64,000 nucleotides of DNA from Kribbella pratensis. Its GTDB lineage: Bacteria; Actinomycetota; Actinomycetes; Propionibacteriales; Kribbellaceae. A model generated the notes under the pieces. It was not told the origin of the DNA, searched no databases, and saw only the letters and a program-made list of their open reading frames with translations. The position numbers and the translations under genes were made by a program. The stretch spans positions 1-64,000 of the forward strand of contig NZ_SODP01000005.1 of NCBI RefSeq assembly GCF_004365355.1, given 5' to 3'. This document shows, piece by piece, positions 53,802-62,353 of this stretch. Each line of letters opens with the position of its first letter. Position 1 is the stretch's first letter.

Positions 53802-54673
53802 TGAGTCGACGGATCGCGCTGGTGGTCAACCCCACCAGCGGGCGGGGCCTGGGTGCGCGGATTGCGCCGATGGTCCGGGATCGGCTGGCCGCGGCCGGGC
53901 TGACGGTCGACGTACATGCCACGACCTGCGCCGAGGACGTCGGCCGGATCGCCTCTGAGGTGGTCGCGTCCGGGGCGGACGCGGTCACGCTGATCGGCGG
54001 CGACGGGACGATCCACCTCGGCGCGCAGGTGCTCGCGAACTCCGGGATGCCGTTCGGCGTGATCCCGGCCGGCACCGGTAACGACTTCGCCCGCGGTATC
54101 GGCGTACCGCTCAAGGATCCGCTCGCGGCCGCGGACCTGGTGGTGGCCGGCAAGACCCGGACCGTCGACCTCGCCACGGCGAAGGACGTCTTCATCACCA
54201 CGGTCGTCGCCGGCGGCTTCGACTCGCTGGTCAACAAGCGGGCCAATGCGATGTCGTGGCCCAAGGGCAGCTCCCGCTACACGGTTGCGACCCTGGCTGA
54301 GCTGCGCACGTTCAGCCCGCTCGAATACGTCGTGACGGTCGACGGCGACCCGATCGAAACAAGGGCCATGCTCGTCGCGGTCGGCACTGGGCCGACGTAC
54401 GGCGGGGGACTGCAGAGCTGTGCCGGCGCCACGATCGACGACGGCCTGCTGGACATCACGATCATCGAGCCGGTGTCCCGGCTGACGCTGCTGCAGCTGT
54501 TCCCGAAGCTCTCCAAGGGCACTCATGTCGGCCATCCGGCGGTTCGCACGCTCCAGGGCCGCTCGGTCCGGATCGAGTCGCCCGGCATCACGGCGTACGC
54601 CGACGGCGAGCCGCTGGGCCAACTGCCGGTCGACATCGGCATCGCGCCGGGTGCGCTCACCGTCTTTGCCTGA
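53801..54673 (+). CDS. Diacylglycerol kinase-like lipid kinase
   Basis: The 290-residue DAGK-catalytic-domain protein has NPTSGRG at the ATP site, LIGGDGTIHLGAQVL (GGDGT, about residue 65), PFGVIPAGTGNDFARGIG (about 85) and DDGLLDITII. Bacterial members phosphorylate diacylglycerol or sphingoid-type lipids, returning them to phospholipid synthesis. It is coupled to tatC through a one-base overlap. A gene of this class follows tatC in other actinobacteria too. Confidence 0.9.
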   Translation: MSRRIALVVNPTSGRGLGARIAPMVRDRLAAAGLTVDVHATTCAEDVGRIASEVVASGADAVTLIGGDGTIHLGAQVLANSGMPFGVIPAGTGNDFARGIGVPLKDPLAAADLVVAGKTRTVDLATAKDVFITTVVAGGFDSLVNKRANAMSWPKGSSRYTVATLAELRTFSPLEYVVTVDGDPIETRAMLVAVGTGPTYGGGLQSCAGATIDDGLLDITIIEPVSRLTLLQLFPKLSKGTHVGHPAVRTLQGRSVRIESPGITAYADGEPLGQLPVDIGIAPGALTVFA

Positions 54674-54737
54674 GCCTTCGCCGGAACCGCCGAAAACATT
54701 AACGTCCGAGGTATTCTCATTTCCGTCCTCCGTCTGA

Positions 54738-54752
54738 TAGGAAAGCTTCCTA
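54738..54752. promoter_or_regulatory. Palindromic operator upstream of the chitosanase gene
   Basis: TAGGAAAGCTTCCTA has perfect 6-base arms with a 3-base centre, 36 bases upstream of the chitosanase start. It resembles the AGGAAAGTTTCCT-type operators bound by ROK-family repressors such as CsnR upstream of Streptomyces chitosanase genes. That comparison is from memory. Confidence 0.6.
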
Positions 54753-54787
54753 ACAGTTAGTGCCCTCGGACGCCCCTCGGAGGAGTC

Positions 54788-55612
54788 ATGGAGAACCGCC
54801 CCACCCGCAGGACCGCACTGATGCTCGGACTGTCGCTCGCGGCCGTCCCCGTCGGCCTGGCCATCTCCCGCTACGCGCCGCACGCCGACGCCGCCGTACA
54901 GGCGACCGGTCTGGACGATCCCGCGAAGAAGGAGATCGCGATGGAGATCGTCTGCAGCGCGGAGAACTCGTCGCTGGACTGGAAGGCGCAGTACAAGTAC
55001 ATCGAGGACATCGACGACGGCCGCGGCTACACGGCCGGCATCATCGGGTTCTGCTCGGGTACCGGCGACATGCTCGACCTGGTCGAGCTGTACACCGACC
55101 GCAAGCCCGGCAACGTGCTGGCGAAGTACCTACCGGCGCTGCGCAAGGTGAACGGCAGCGACTCGCACAAGGGCCTCGACCCGAACTACACCAAGGACTG
55201 GAAGACCGCCGCCAAGGACACCGTCTTCCAGGGTTGCCAGAACGACGAGCGCGACCGGGTGTACTTCAACCCGGCAGTGGCGCAGGGCAAGGCCGACGGG
55301 GTCCGCACGCTCGGTCAGTTCTGCTACTACGACGCGATCGTCATGCATGGTCCGGGTAACGACTCGACCAGCTTCGGCGGCATCCGCAAGCGCGCGCTCG
55401 GCAAGGCCAAGCCGCCGTCGCAGGGCGGCAACGAGACCACCTGGCTGAACGCGTTCCTCGACGCGCGGGTGTGGGCGATGAAGCAGGAGGAGGCCCACAG
55501 CGACACGAGCCGCGTCGACACCGCCCAGCGGGTCTTCCTCAAGAACGGCAACTTCAACCTGGACACCCCGCTCAGCTGGAAGGTGTACGGCGACTCGTAC
55601 CACATCAGCTAG
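54788..55612 (+). CDS. csn: Secreted GH46 chitosanase
   Basis: The 274-residue endo-chitosanase is exported by a Tat-like signal (PTRRTALMLGLSLAAVP, cleavage near residue 37). The GH46 catalytic pair is present: Glu in IVCSAENSSLDW and Asp in EDIDDGRGYTAG, about 18 residues apart, followed by GIIGFCSGTGDMLDLVELYT. It hydrolyses beta-1,4 bonds of chitosan. ATG 54788 has GGAGGAG. A ROK-type operator lies upstream and a terminator downstream, so it is a single-gene unit. Streptomyces CsnA uses Tat as well. Confidence 0.95.
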   Translation: MENRPTRRTALMLGLSLAAVPVGLAISRYAPHADAAVQATGLDDPAKKEIAMEIVCSAENSSLDWKAQYKYIEDIDDGRGYTAGIIGFCSGTGDMLDLVELYTDRKPGNVLAKYLPALRKVNGSDSHKGLDPNYTKDWKTAAKDTVFQGCQNDERDRVYFNPAVAQGKADGVRTLGQFCYYDAIVMHGPGNDSTSFGGIRKRALGKAKPPSQGGNETTWLNAFLDARVWAMKQEEAHSDTSRVDTAQRVFLKNGNFNLDTPLSWKVYGDSYHIS

Positions 55613-55625
55613 TCCTCCCAGGCGC

Positions 55626-55670
55626 GCAGCCGGGCTCCCATCGAACCACCAGGGAAGGGAGCCCGGCTGC
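55626..55670 (+). terminator. Terminator after the chitosanase gene
   Basis: Perfect 14-bp stem (GCAGCCGGGCTCCC and complement) with a 17-base loop, 13 bases after the chitosanase stop. Confidence 0.8.
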
Positions 55671-55684
55671 GTCATGTCGAGGTC

Positions 55685-55783
55685 GGACCGCCACCACTCA
55701 CCAATGTGCGTAGCAGACCGGTCGCGGTTGTGGCTGAGCGTGCGCCGCGTCAGCCGCCTGAGGTTGATGAGTGGTGGCGGTCC
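55685..55783. repeat. 16-bp inverted repeat flanking a 67-base spacer
   Basis: GGACCGCCACCACTCA (55685-55700) is the exact complement of 55768-55783. The right arm lies in the 3' coding end of the MarR gene, and the left arm is intergenic. An inner GGCTGA...TCAGCC pairing extends the structure. It may act as terminator for the MarR gene. Confidence 0.7.
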
Positions 55784-56220
55784 GTGCGGGGATCGAGCTC
55801 GGCGCGCTGACGCAGCATCGAGAGGCTGGTGGCGAGTTGGTCGAGGACCGACGCTGGCAGCACGGAGCCGACCCAGATGTTGAGCTCGGCCTCGACGGTC
55901 GGGGCCGCCGCTGTGAGGACGCGTTCGCCCTCCGATGTGAGCTCGACGAGGGAGGAGCGGCGGTCGTCGGGGTTCGCCGTACGGCGGACGCGCCCGGCGG
56001 ACTCGAGCCGGTCCACGGCCTTGCTGGTGGCGCCGACGGTGATGGCCATCTCGCGGGCCAGGTCGAAGACCCGGGTAGTGCCGTGGGCCGCTGTGAAGCG
56101 CAGGAACTCGAACTGACCGAGCGGGAGGTCGTGTTCCGCCTTCAGACGCGTGTCGAGCACGTTGTAGAGGCGTGTTTCCAATCGGACCAGGTCCGTGAAC
56201 AATGCTGTGAGATCAGTCAC
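55750..56220 (-). CDS. MarR-family transcriptional regulator
   Basis: A 156-residue winged-helix regulator: GQFEFLRFTAAHGTTRVFDLAREMAITVGATSKAVDRLESAG (helix-turn-helix, about residues 35-75, in shortened form), wing VRRTANPDDRRSSLVELTSEG, and dimerisation helices at both ends. GTG 56220 is chosen because an ATG at 56277 would put its own operators inside the gene; GAGGAA lies upstream. It is divergent from an alpha/beta hydrolase gene and probably represses both genes until a ligand, perhaps the hydrolase substrate, binds. Confidence 0.87.
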   Translation of the reverse strand: MTDLTALFTDLVRLETRLYNVLDTRLKAEHDLPLGQFEFLRFTAAHGTTRVFDLAREMAITVGATSKAVDRLESAGRVRRTANPDDRRSSLVELTSEGERVLTAAAPTVEAELNIWVGSVLPASVLDQLATSLSMLRQRAELDPRTDRHHSSTSGG

Positions 56221-56229
56221 GGAATTAGA

Positions 56230-56269
56230 TTCCTCGGAACGTAGTTGTGGAGAACTATATTCCTCGGAA
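56230..56269. promoter_or_regulatory. Two MarR operators in the divergent promoter
   Basis: TTCCTCGGAA occurs at 56230-56239 and 56260-56269, 30 bases apart (about three helical turns). Flanks extend the symmetry: TAGATTCC on the left of the first and GGAATCTA on the right of the second. They cover the 71 bases between the two start codons. Confidence 0.7.
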
Positions 56270-56291
56270 TCTATCACCAGGAGACGGACTC

Positions 56292-57191
56292 ATGAGCGCT
56301 GAAGAACGTGAAGCAGCACGCGGCATGATCGAGAAGGCCGAGCTCGGGCGGACGCCGGAGCAGCAACGGGCCGGCTTCGACGAACGGTTCGCCAACCTCC
56401 CGCTCGGTGACGACGTCAAGTTGGTCGAGCGGACGCTGGGCGGAGTCCCGGCGCTGGATGTGCACGTCGACGGCGCAAATGCGGACGGCGTCATCCTCTA
56501 CCTGCACGGCGGTTCGTACGTCCTCGGTTCCGCCCGGACCGGTGCCAACCTGGCGGCGCCGTTGTCCCGCCGCAGCGGTGTGCCGGCCGTGTCGCTCGAC
56601 TACCGGCTTGCGCCCGAGCATGCCTTCCCGGCCGCGATCCACGACGCGCTGGCGGCGTACCGGGAGCTGGTCGAGAGTGGTCAGAAGGTCGTCATCATTG
56701 GTGATTCGGCCGGTGGTGGGCTCGGGCTGGCGACGATGATCGCGGCGCGGGCCGAAGGCCTGCCGCTGCCGGCCGGTGCGGTTCTGTTGTCGCCGTGGAC
56801 CGATGTCTCGCTGAAGAGCCCGAGCATGCGCACCCGTGACGAGGACGACCCGCTGTTCAGTCGCGCCAACATGGCCGAGGCGGCCGAGTTCTACATGGGC
56901 GGTGCGGACCCGACGAACGAGTTGGCGAGCCCCGTCTTCGCCGACCTGAAGGGCCTCCCGCCGCTGCTCGTCCAGGTCGGTACGGCGGAGATCCTGCTCG
57001 ACGACTCACTCCGCCTGGTCGCTCGCGCAGCCGAGCAGGACGTGGACGTCAGCCTCGACGTGGTCGCCGGCGCCCCGCACGTGTTCCAGTACTTCGCCGG
57101 CGCCATGTCCGAGGCCGACGAAGCACTCGACCACGCCGCGACCTTCGTCAAGAACCGGCTCCGGGACAAATCTGTAGGTGGCGTCGCATAG
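56292..57191 (+). CDS. Alpha/beta hydrolase, hormone-sensitive lipase family
   Basis: The 299-residue esterase has oxyanion-hole motif YLHGGSYVLGS (about residue 75), nucleophile elbow IIGDSAGGGLG (Ser about 143), acid in the VGTAEILLDDS strand region (Asp about 237) and catalytic His in GAPHVFQYF (about 267). Family IV (HSL) carboxylesterases act on short acyl esters. ATG 56292 has GGAG nine bases upstream. Expression is presumably controlled by the adjacent MarR protein. Confidence 0.9.
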   Translation: MSAEEREAARGMIEKAELGRTPEQQRAGFDERFANLPLGDDVKLVERTLGGVPALDVHVDGANADGVILYLHGGSYVLGSARTGANLAAPLSRRSGVPAVSLDYRLAPEHAFPAAIHDALAAYRELVESGQKVVIIGDSAGGGLGLATMIAARAEGLPLPAGAVLLSPWTDVSLKSPSMRTRDEDDPLFSRANMAEAAEFYMGGADPTNELASPVFADLKGLPPLLVQVGTAEILLDDSLRLVARAAEQDVDVSLDVVAGAPHVFQYFAGAMSEADEALDHAATFVKNRLRDKSVGGVA

Positions 57192-57201
57192 ATTGGGGCC
57201 C

Positions 57202-60018
57202 ATGAGTACCCCGTCCGAGAAGTACGCCTCGTTCCGCTCGGACCAGGAGCATCCGGCCGTGAAGGAGTTCCGGGGGCTCTACGACTTCGCGCTGGACGAG
57301 TTCCAGTTGCGCGCCTGCGCCGCCCTCGAGGACGGCCACCAGGTGCTGGTCGCGGCGCCCACCGGCTCCGGGAAGACGCTGGTCGGCGAGTTCGCCGTCC
57401 ACCTCGCCCTCGAGCGCGGCCAGAAGTGCTTCTACACGACCCCGATCAAGGCCCTCAGCAACCAGAAGTACGGCGACCTCGTCAGCCGCTACGGCGCTGA
57501 CAAGGTCGGCCTGCTCACCGGCGACAACTCGGTCAACTCCGAGGCGCCGATCGTCGTGATGACCACCGAGGTCCTCCGCAACATGCTGTACGCGGGATCG
57601 CAGACACTGCTCGGTCTTTCGTACGTCGTGATGGACGAGGTGCACTACCTGGCCGACCGGTCCCGTGGCGCGGTCTGGGAAGAGGTGCTGATCCACCTGC
57701 CGGACTCGGTCTCGGTGGTGTCGCTGTCGGCGACCGTGAGCAATGCCGAAGAGTTCGGCGACTGGCTCGAGACGGTCCGGGGCAACACCGTCGTCGTCCT
57801 GGAGGAGAAGCGGCCGGTTCCGCTGTTCCAGCACGTGATGGTGGGCAAGCGGCTGCACGACCTGTTCGCCGGCGAGGCGCCGACCGCGCGTGTCGGTGCG
57901 CCCAGCAAGTCCGGCAACCCGGCGAAGGCGAACGCACCGGTCAGGGCCGACGTCAAGGATCTCGTCAACCCGCAGCTCGTCCGGATCGCCCGCGACGACA
58001 ACCGGATCTTTCGCGACGACTCGCGCAAACCCCGCCGGCGCCGCGACCTGCCGAAGAGCAGGCCATCCCGCTCGCACTTCACGCCGTACCGCTCGGATGT
58101 CGTCGAGGAGCTGGACGCCGGTGCGTTGCTGCCGGCGATCTACTTCATCTTCTCCCGCAAGGGTTGTGAAGATGCGGTCGTGCAGTGCCTGCGGTCCGGT
58201 CTGCGGCTGACCAAGCCGTCGGAGCGCGACGAGATCAAGCGAGTCGTCGCGGAGCGGACGGCGGACCTGCCGGACGAGGACCTCGGCGTGCTCGGGTACC
58301 ACGACTTCGCCGAGGCGCTCAGCCGCGGGATCGCGGCGCACCATGCGGGCATGCTCGCGGCGTTCAAGGAGGTCGTCGAGGAGCTGTTCGCGCGCGGCCT
58401 GATCAAGGTCGTGTTCGCCACCGAGACGCTTGCCCTGGGCATCAACATGCCCGCGCGCACCGTCGTGCTCGAGAAGCTCTCGAAGTGGAACGGCGAGGCC
58501 CACGTCGACATCACGCCGGGGGAGTACACGCAGCTGACCGGCCGGGCCGGGCGTCGCGGGATCGATGTCGAGGGCCACGCGGTCGTGCTGTGGCAGCCCG
58601 GGTTCGATCCGCGCGAGGTTGCGGGTCTCGCGTCGACCCGGACGTATCCGCTGCGGTCGTCGTTCTCGCCGTCGTACAACATGGCGGTCAACCTGGTTCG
58701 CCAGGTCGGGCGGACGCGGGCGCGGGACATGCTCGAGTTGTCGTTCGCGCAGTTCCAGTCCGACCAGGCCGTGGTCGGGCTGGCGCGGCAGGTGCAGCGC
58801 AACACCGAAGCGCTGGAGGGGTACAAGGAGTCGATCGAGTGCCACCTCGGCGACTTCCTCGAGTACGCCGCCCTGCGCCGGCGGATCGGTGATCGCGAGG
58901 CGTCCGGCTCGAAGCGGCGCAAGCTCGACCGCCGCGTCGAGGCGCAGGAGTCGATCGAGAAGCTGAAGACCGGCGACATCATCCGCATCCCGGCCGGCCG
59001 CAGCGCCGGTTGGGCACTGGTGCTCGACCCGGGGATGCGGTCCGAGCGCGAAGGTCCGCGGCCGACGGTGCTGACGCTGGACCGGCAGGTGCGGAAGCTG
59101 TCGATGGTCGACTTCCCGACCCCGGTCGAGGCGATCGGCGTACTGCGGATCCCGCGCAAGTTCAACCCGCGCAACCCGCAGCAGCGTCGCGAACTGGCCC
59201 AGGTGCTGCGGACGCGGACCGACCTGCTCGGTGAGGACGGACCGCCGTCGCGTACTCGTGGTCGTGACGCGGTTGCACACGCCGATGATCCGGAGTTGCA
59301 GGAGATGCGGGCGCAGCTGCGTGCGCATCCGTGCCACGGGTGCTCGGATCGCGAGGACCACGCGCGGTGGGCGGAGCGGTACTTCCGGCTCGACCGGGAG
59401 AACCGTGAGGTCCAGCGGAAGATCGAGCAGCGGACGAACACGATCGCCCGCCAGTTCGACCGGGTCTGCCAGGTGCTGGACGCACTGCACTACCTCGACG
59501 GCGACAAGACCACCGAGGCCGGCGATCGGCTGGCGCGGATCTACACCGAGCTCGACCTGGTCGCCGCTGAGTGCCTGCGGCAAGGTGTCTTCGACGACCT
59601 GACTGTGCCCGAGTTGGCTGCGTGCCTGGCCGCATTGGTCTACGAGTCGCGGTCGAAGGACGAGCCGACCTCGCCGCGCTTGCCCCGTGGCGACGTACGC
59701 GAAGCCCTGGAGCGGATGGGGTCGATCTGGCGCGACCTGTCCGCACTCGAGCGGGACATGCGAGTGGACTTCCTCCGCTCGATGGACCTGAACTTCTGCT
59801 GGCCCGCCTTCCGCTGGGCGTCCGGTGCATCACTGGCCGAGGTCCTGTACGAGTCAGACCTCGCGGCCGGCGACTTCGTCCGCTGGGTCAAACAACTCAT
59901 AGACCTCACCGAACAAATAGCCGACGCCGCCGGCCCCACCCCCCTCCGATCCACCGCCCGCTCCGTAGTAGACCAAATCCGCCGAGGCGTAATCTCGTAC
60001 GCCACCGTCGTCGACTAA
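57202..60018 (+). CDS. helY: DEAD/DEAH RNA helicase HelY (Ski2/Mtr4-like)
   Basis: A 938-residue helicase with an N-terminal Q region and motif I APTGSGKTLVGEF (about residue 50), Ia TPIKALSNQKY, motif II DEVHYL (about 145), motif III SLSATVSNAEEF, the helicase C domain with TETLALGINMPARTV and QLTGRAGRRGID (motif VI, about 435-455), and a DSHCT-like C-terminal domain. Ski2/Mtr4-type helicases unwind RNA for decay; the cellular role in actinobacteria is not settled. A TAGATT hexamer seven bases before ATG 57202 points to a leaderless mRNA. The position downstream of tatC is conserved in Streptomyces. Confidence 0.93.
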   Translation: MSTPSEKYASFRSDQEHPAVKEFRGLYDFALDEFQLRACAALEDGHQVLVAAPTGSGKTLVGEFAVHLALERGQKCFYTTPIKALSNQKYGDLVSRYGADKVGLLTGDNSVNSEAPIVVMTTEVLRNMLYAGSQTLLGLSYVVMDEVHYLADRSRGAVWEEVLIHLPDSVSVVSLSATVSNAEEFGDWLETVRGNTVVVLEEKRPVPLFQHVMVGKRLHDLFAGEAPTARVGAPSKSGNPAKANAPVRADVKDLVNPQLVRIARDDNRIFRDDSRKPRRRRDLPKSRPSRSHFTPYRSDVVEELDAGALLPAIYFIFSRKGCEDAVVQCLRSGLRLTKPSERDEIKRVVAERTADLPDEDLGVLGYHDFAEALSRGIAAHHAGMLAAFKEVVEELFARGLIKVVFATETLALGINMPARTVVLEKLSKWNGEAHVDITPGEYTQLTGRAGRRGIDVEGHAVVLWQPGFDPREVAGLASTRTYPLRSSFSPSYNMAVNLVRQVGRTRARDMLELSFAQFQSDQAVVGLARQVQRNTEALEGYKESIECHLGDFLEYAALRRRIGDREASGSKRRKLDRRVEAQESIEKLKTGDIIRIPAGRSAGWALVLDPGMRSEREGPRPTVLTLDRQVRKLSMVDFPTPVEAIGVLRIPRKFNPRNPQQRRELAQVLRTRTDLLGEDGPPSRTRGRDAVAHADDPELQEMRAQLRAHPCHGCSDREDHARWAERYFRLDRENREVQRKIEQRTNTIARQFDRVCQVLDALHYLDGDKTTEAGDRLARIYTELDLVAAECLRQGVFDDLTVPELAACLAALVYESRSKDEPTSPRLPRGDVREALERMGSIWRDLSALERDMRVDFLRSMDLNFCWPAFRWASGASLAEVLYESDLAAGDFVRWVKQLIDLTEQIADAAGPTPLRSTARSVVDQIRRGVISYATVVD

Positions 60019-60136
60019 GCCCAAAGGACACCGCGCCGCGGCGGCCGTTCTATTGGCGGCCTCCGGGGGCGTGCCTGTTCGCCGTGGAGCTGACAAGGCG
60101 GAATTCATTCCTGATCTACTCAGTGAAGTAGGGCAG

Positions 60137-60565
60137 ATGCTCCGATTTGAGTTTCGTAATGCGAGTTTCGAGGGACTGTGGTCCGGGGAGTTTCGGGACC
60201 TGGAGTTGGGAGTGGTTGCGGACTTCAGGCTCCGCGTGGCAGAGCAGGTCATCTACAGCGAGGATGGCTTCACAGTATTCGAGTTGCGATTGGCGTTCGA
60301 TCACTGGTTGCGCAAGTCAGATAGTGCGGTCGTCGGATTCGAGTTCAACTCGGTTGAGTCCGACGAGCCGGGCCTTGTCTGGTTCAGGCCACAACCTGGC
60401 GGCGGGTACCGAGTCGGGTCAATTCATCAGGACGATGTGTCGTTCGAGGTCTTCTCGCCAGCCGAAATCCAGCAAGCCGCCCAGGAGTTCATCAGTTCTG
60501 TCGATGACTGGGTTTTGCAGAATCTCGGAATCGTGGTGGCAGAACATCTTGATCTGCCGCGATGA
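60137..60565 (+). CDS. Hypothetical protein, lower GC than neighbours
   Basis: A 142-residue cytosolic protein (LRFEFRNASFEGLWSGEFRDLELGVVADFRLRVAEQV, then FDHWLRKS and VSFEVFSPAEIQQAAQEFISSVDDWV, each in shortened form). It looks like a beta-rich domain with a C-terminal helix. I recognise no named family. ATG 60137 is preceded by AGGG; ATG 60053 is less likely. Base composition and codon use (ATT, TTT, AAT, GAG mixed with T-ending codons) are lower in GC than flanking genes, suggesting acquisition. It may be an immunity-type or orphan accessory gene; no toxin partner is seen. Confidence 0.6.
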   Translation: MLRFEFRNASFEGLWSGEFRDLELGVVADFRLRVAEQVIYSEDGFTVFELRLAFDHWLRKSDSAVVGFEFNSVESDEPGLVWFRPQPGGGYRVGSIHQDDVSFEVFSPAEIQQAAQEFISSVDDWVLQNLGIVVAEHLDLPR

Positions 60566-61006
60566 GGCGACTCCCGTGAGAACGTGTGCTGTTGCAGCCG
60601 GTTGGCCGGTGGTCGCGGCTTCGAGTTACGGGTGCGGCGAGAGATGGAAACGCGGATGCGCCCGGTCGTCTCCGAGCGGTACGGTTTGTCGATCCCGACA
60701 ACAGGTGCGCCGGGGCGCCGAGGCGAGAGCCGAACCGCGTGAGTAAAGGGCATTAGGCGGGAGGTTTGCGCGCGAGTCCCACGATCGGGGACCCAGGTAG
60801 ACCGCGTCGGACCCGGTTATGAGGTGTCCTGGCCCCATCCAGATGCCAGGGGATTGACCCGGGTGCGCCGGCCGTCACCCGGGCTGGCTGCCGTCCGGTC
60901 GCGGGTTGGTGTCGGGCGAGCACGGGTTGGTTCTGTGCGGGGAGTAGACCCCTTGGGTGAAAGACTTTCGGGGTTGTGCCCCCCTGGCTCGAAGGAGAAG
61001 ACGTTC
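60566..61006. other. Intergenic stretch of 441 bases
   Basis: No convincing gene or RNA is seen. One hairpin is visible (CCCGGGTG at 60858-60865 with CACCCGGG at 60876-60883). TTGACC at 60854-60859 could be a -35 box, but no matching -10 was found. An open frame from 60824 runs into the serine hydrolase gene but lacks a ribosome site and a coding-like composition before 61007. Confidence 0.4.
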
Positions 61007-62275
61007 GTGGAGTTGTCGCGCCGGAATTTCGGGAAGTTGGCTGTTGCTACTGGTGCTACCGCTGCGGTTGGTACCGGGGCCGGCTATCTGATCGGGCGGC
61101 CTGCTGATGCTGCTGCTACCTGGAAGACGACCGGTACTGCTGTGCCTGCGCTGGTTGGGTTCGACAATCAGATGAAGGCGTTCATGCAGGCGCGTGGGAT
61201 CACGGCGGGTCAGGTCGCGGCGACGTACAAGGGCCGCCTGGTGCTTGCCCGCGGCTACAGTACGTCGACTGCGTTGACCGTACAGCCGACGTCGTTGTTC
61301 CGGATTGCGAGCCTGAGCAAGTCGTTCACCGCCGCCGCGATCGTCAAACTCGCGCAGGACGGGAAGCTGAGCCTGTCCACGCCGGTGGCGAACATCATCG
61401 ACATCACGCCCGCGAGCGGGCTGACCCGGGACCCGCGCTGGTCGCAGATCACCCTGTGGAAGGTGCTTCAGCACCTCGGCGGCTGGGATCGGGATGTGTC
61501 CGGCGACCCGGAGTGGAAGGACGCCACGATCTCCCGGACGCTCGGCGTGCCGATGGAGCTGCACCAGGCCGACGTGATCAAGTACGTCGCCGGGCAGAAG
61601 CTCGACTTCGACCCGGGGACGAAGTACGCGTACTCCAACTTCGGGTACACGCTCGCCGGCCGGGTGATCGAGAAGGTCAGCGGCCTGAGCTACGAGGAGT
61701 ACGTCAAGCAGAAGCTGCTTGCGCCATTGAAGATCAAGCGGATGTCGCTCGGCTACTCGATCGCCAAGCACAGCGGCGAGACGTCGTACGAGTCCCAGTA
61801 CTCCGGTCCGACCGTGCTCGACATGTCCGGCAAGACGGTGCCGGCGCCGTACGGCACTTTCAGCATGCGGATCCAGGACGCGAACGGCGGCTGGATCGCG
61901 AGCGCGCCGGACCTGGTCCGCTGGGCGAAGATGTTCGACGCGCCGTCGAGCGTGCTCAACAGCACCTCGCTCGGCCGCGTGTGGGCGAAGCCGTCGATCG
62001 GCATCAACTCCGATGGCTGGTACTACGGTCTCGGGTGGCAGGTCCGTCCGGTGACCGGCGGCACCGGACGCAACACCTGGCACACCGGGAGCATGCCGGG
62101 GACGTTCACGATCATGGTGCGGACCTACAACGGGATGAGCTGGGCGGCCCTGTTCAACCGCCGCGACGACGCCAGCGGCAAGTCGTACGGCGACATCGAC
62201 GCCGCCCTCTGGACAGCCGCCAACGGCGTCAAGTCCTGGCCCACGAACGACCTCTTCCCGCAGTACTTCGCCTGA
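61007..62275 (+). CDS. Tat-exported serine hydrolase, class C beta-lactamase family
   Basis: The 422-residue protein has a clear twin-arginine signal (LSRRNFGKLAVATGATAAVG, cleavage near residue 36). The beta-lactamase/DD-peptidase fold follows: SxxK in RIASLSKSFTAAAIVKLAQ (Ser about residue 104), YxN in YAYSNFGYTLAG (about 206) and HTG in TWHTGSMPG (about 362). Such proteins are D-aminopeptidases, esterases or carboxypeptidases; a true beta-lactamase role is not implied. GTG 61007 has AAGGAG upstream, and the signal begins at once. The adjacent tat genes suit its export. Confidence 0.9.
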   Translation: MELSRRNFGKLAVATGATAAVGTGAGYLIGRPADAAATWKTTGTAVPALVGFDNQMKAFMQARGITAGQVAATYKGRLVLARGYSTSTALTVQPTSLFRIASLSKSFTAAAIVKLAQDGKLSLSTPVANIIDITPASGLTRDPRWSQITLWKVLQHLGGWDRDVSGDPEWKDATISRTLGVPMELHQADVIKYVAGQKLDFDPGTKYAYSNFGYTLAGRVIEKVSGLSYEEYVKQKLLAPLKIKRMSLGYSIAKHSGETSYESQYSGPTVLDMSGKTVPAPYGTFSMRIQDANGGWIASAPDLVRWAKMFDAPSSVLNSTSLGRVWAKPSIGINSDGWYYGLGWQVRPVTGGTGRNTWHTGSMPGTFTIMVRTYNGMSWAALFNRRDDASGKSYGDIDAALWTAANGVKSWPTNDLFPQYFA

Positions 62276-62353
62276 TCTCGCGAGCTGCTCCGCCGTCCCT
62301 CCCGTCCGTGGCTGCCCTGGTGCGGCGTTCGCAACGGGGTTACGTTGACGTGA

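Noticed and set aside
60566..61006. Riboswitch or tRNA in the long gap
   Set aside because: No T-loop, cloverleaf or known riboswitch core was recognised. Only one short hairpin is visible.
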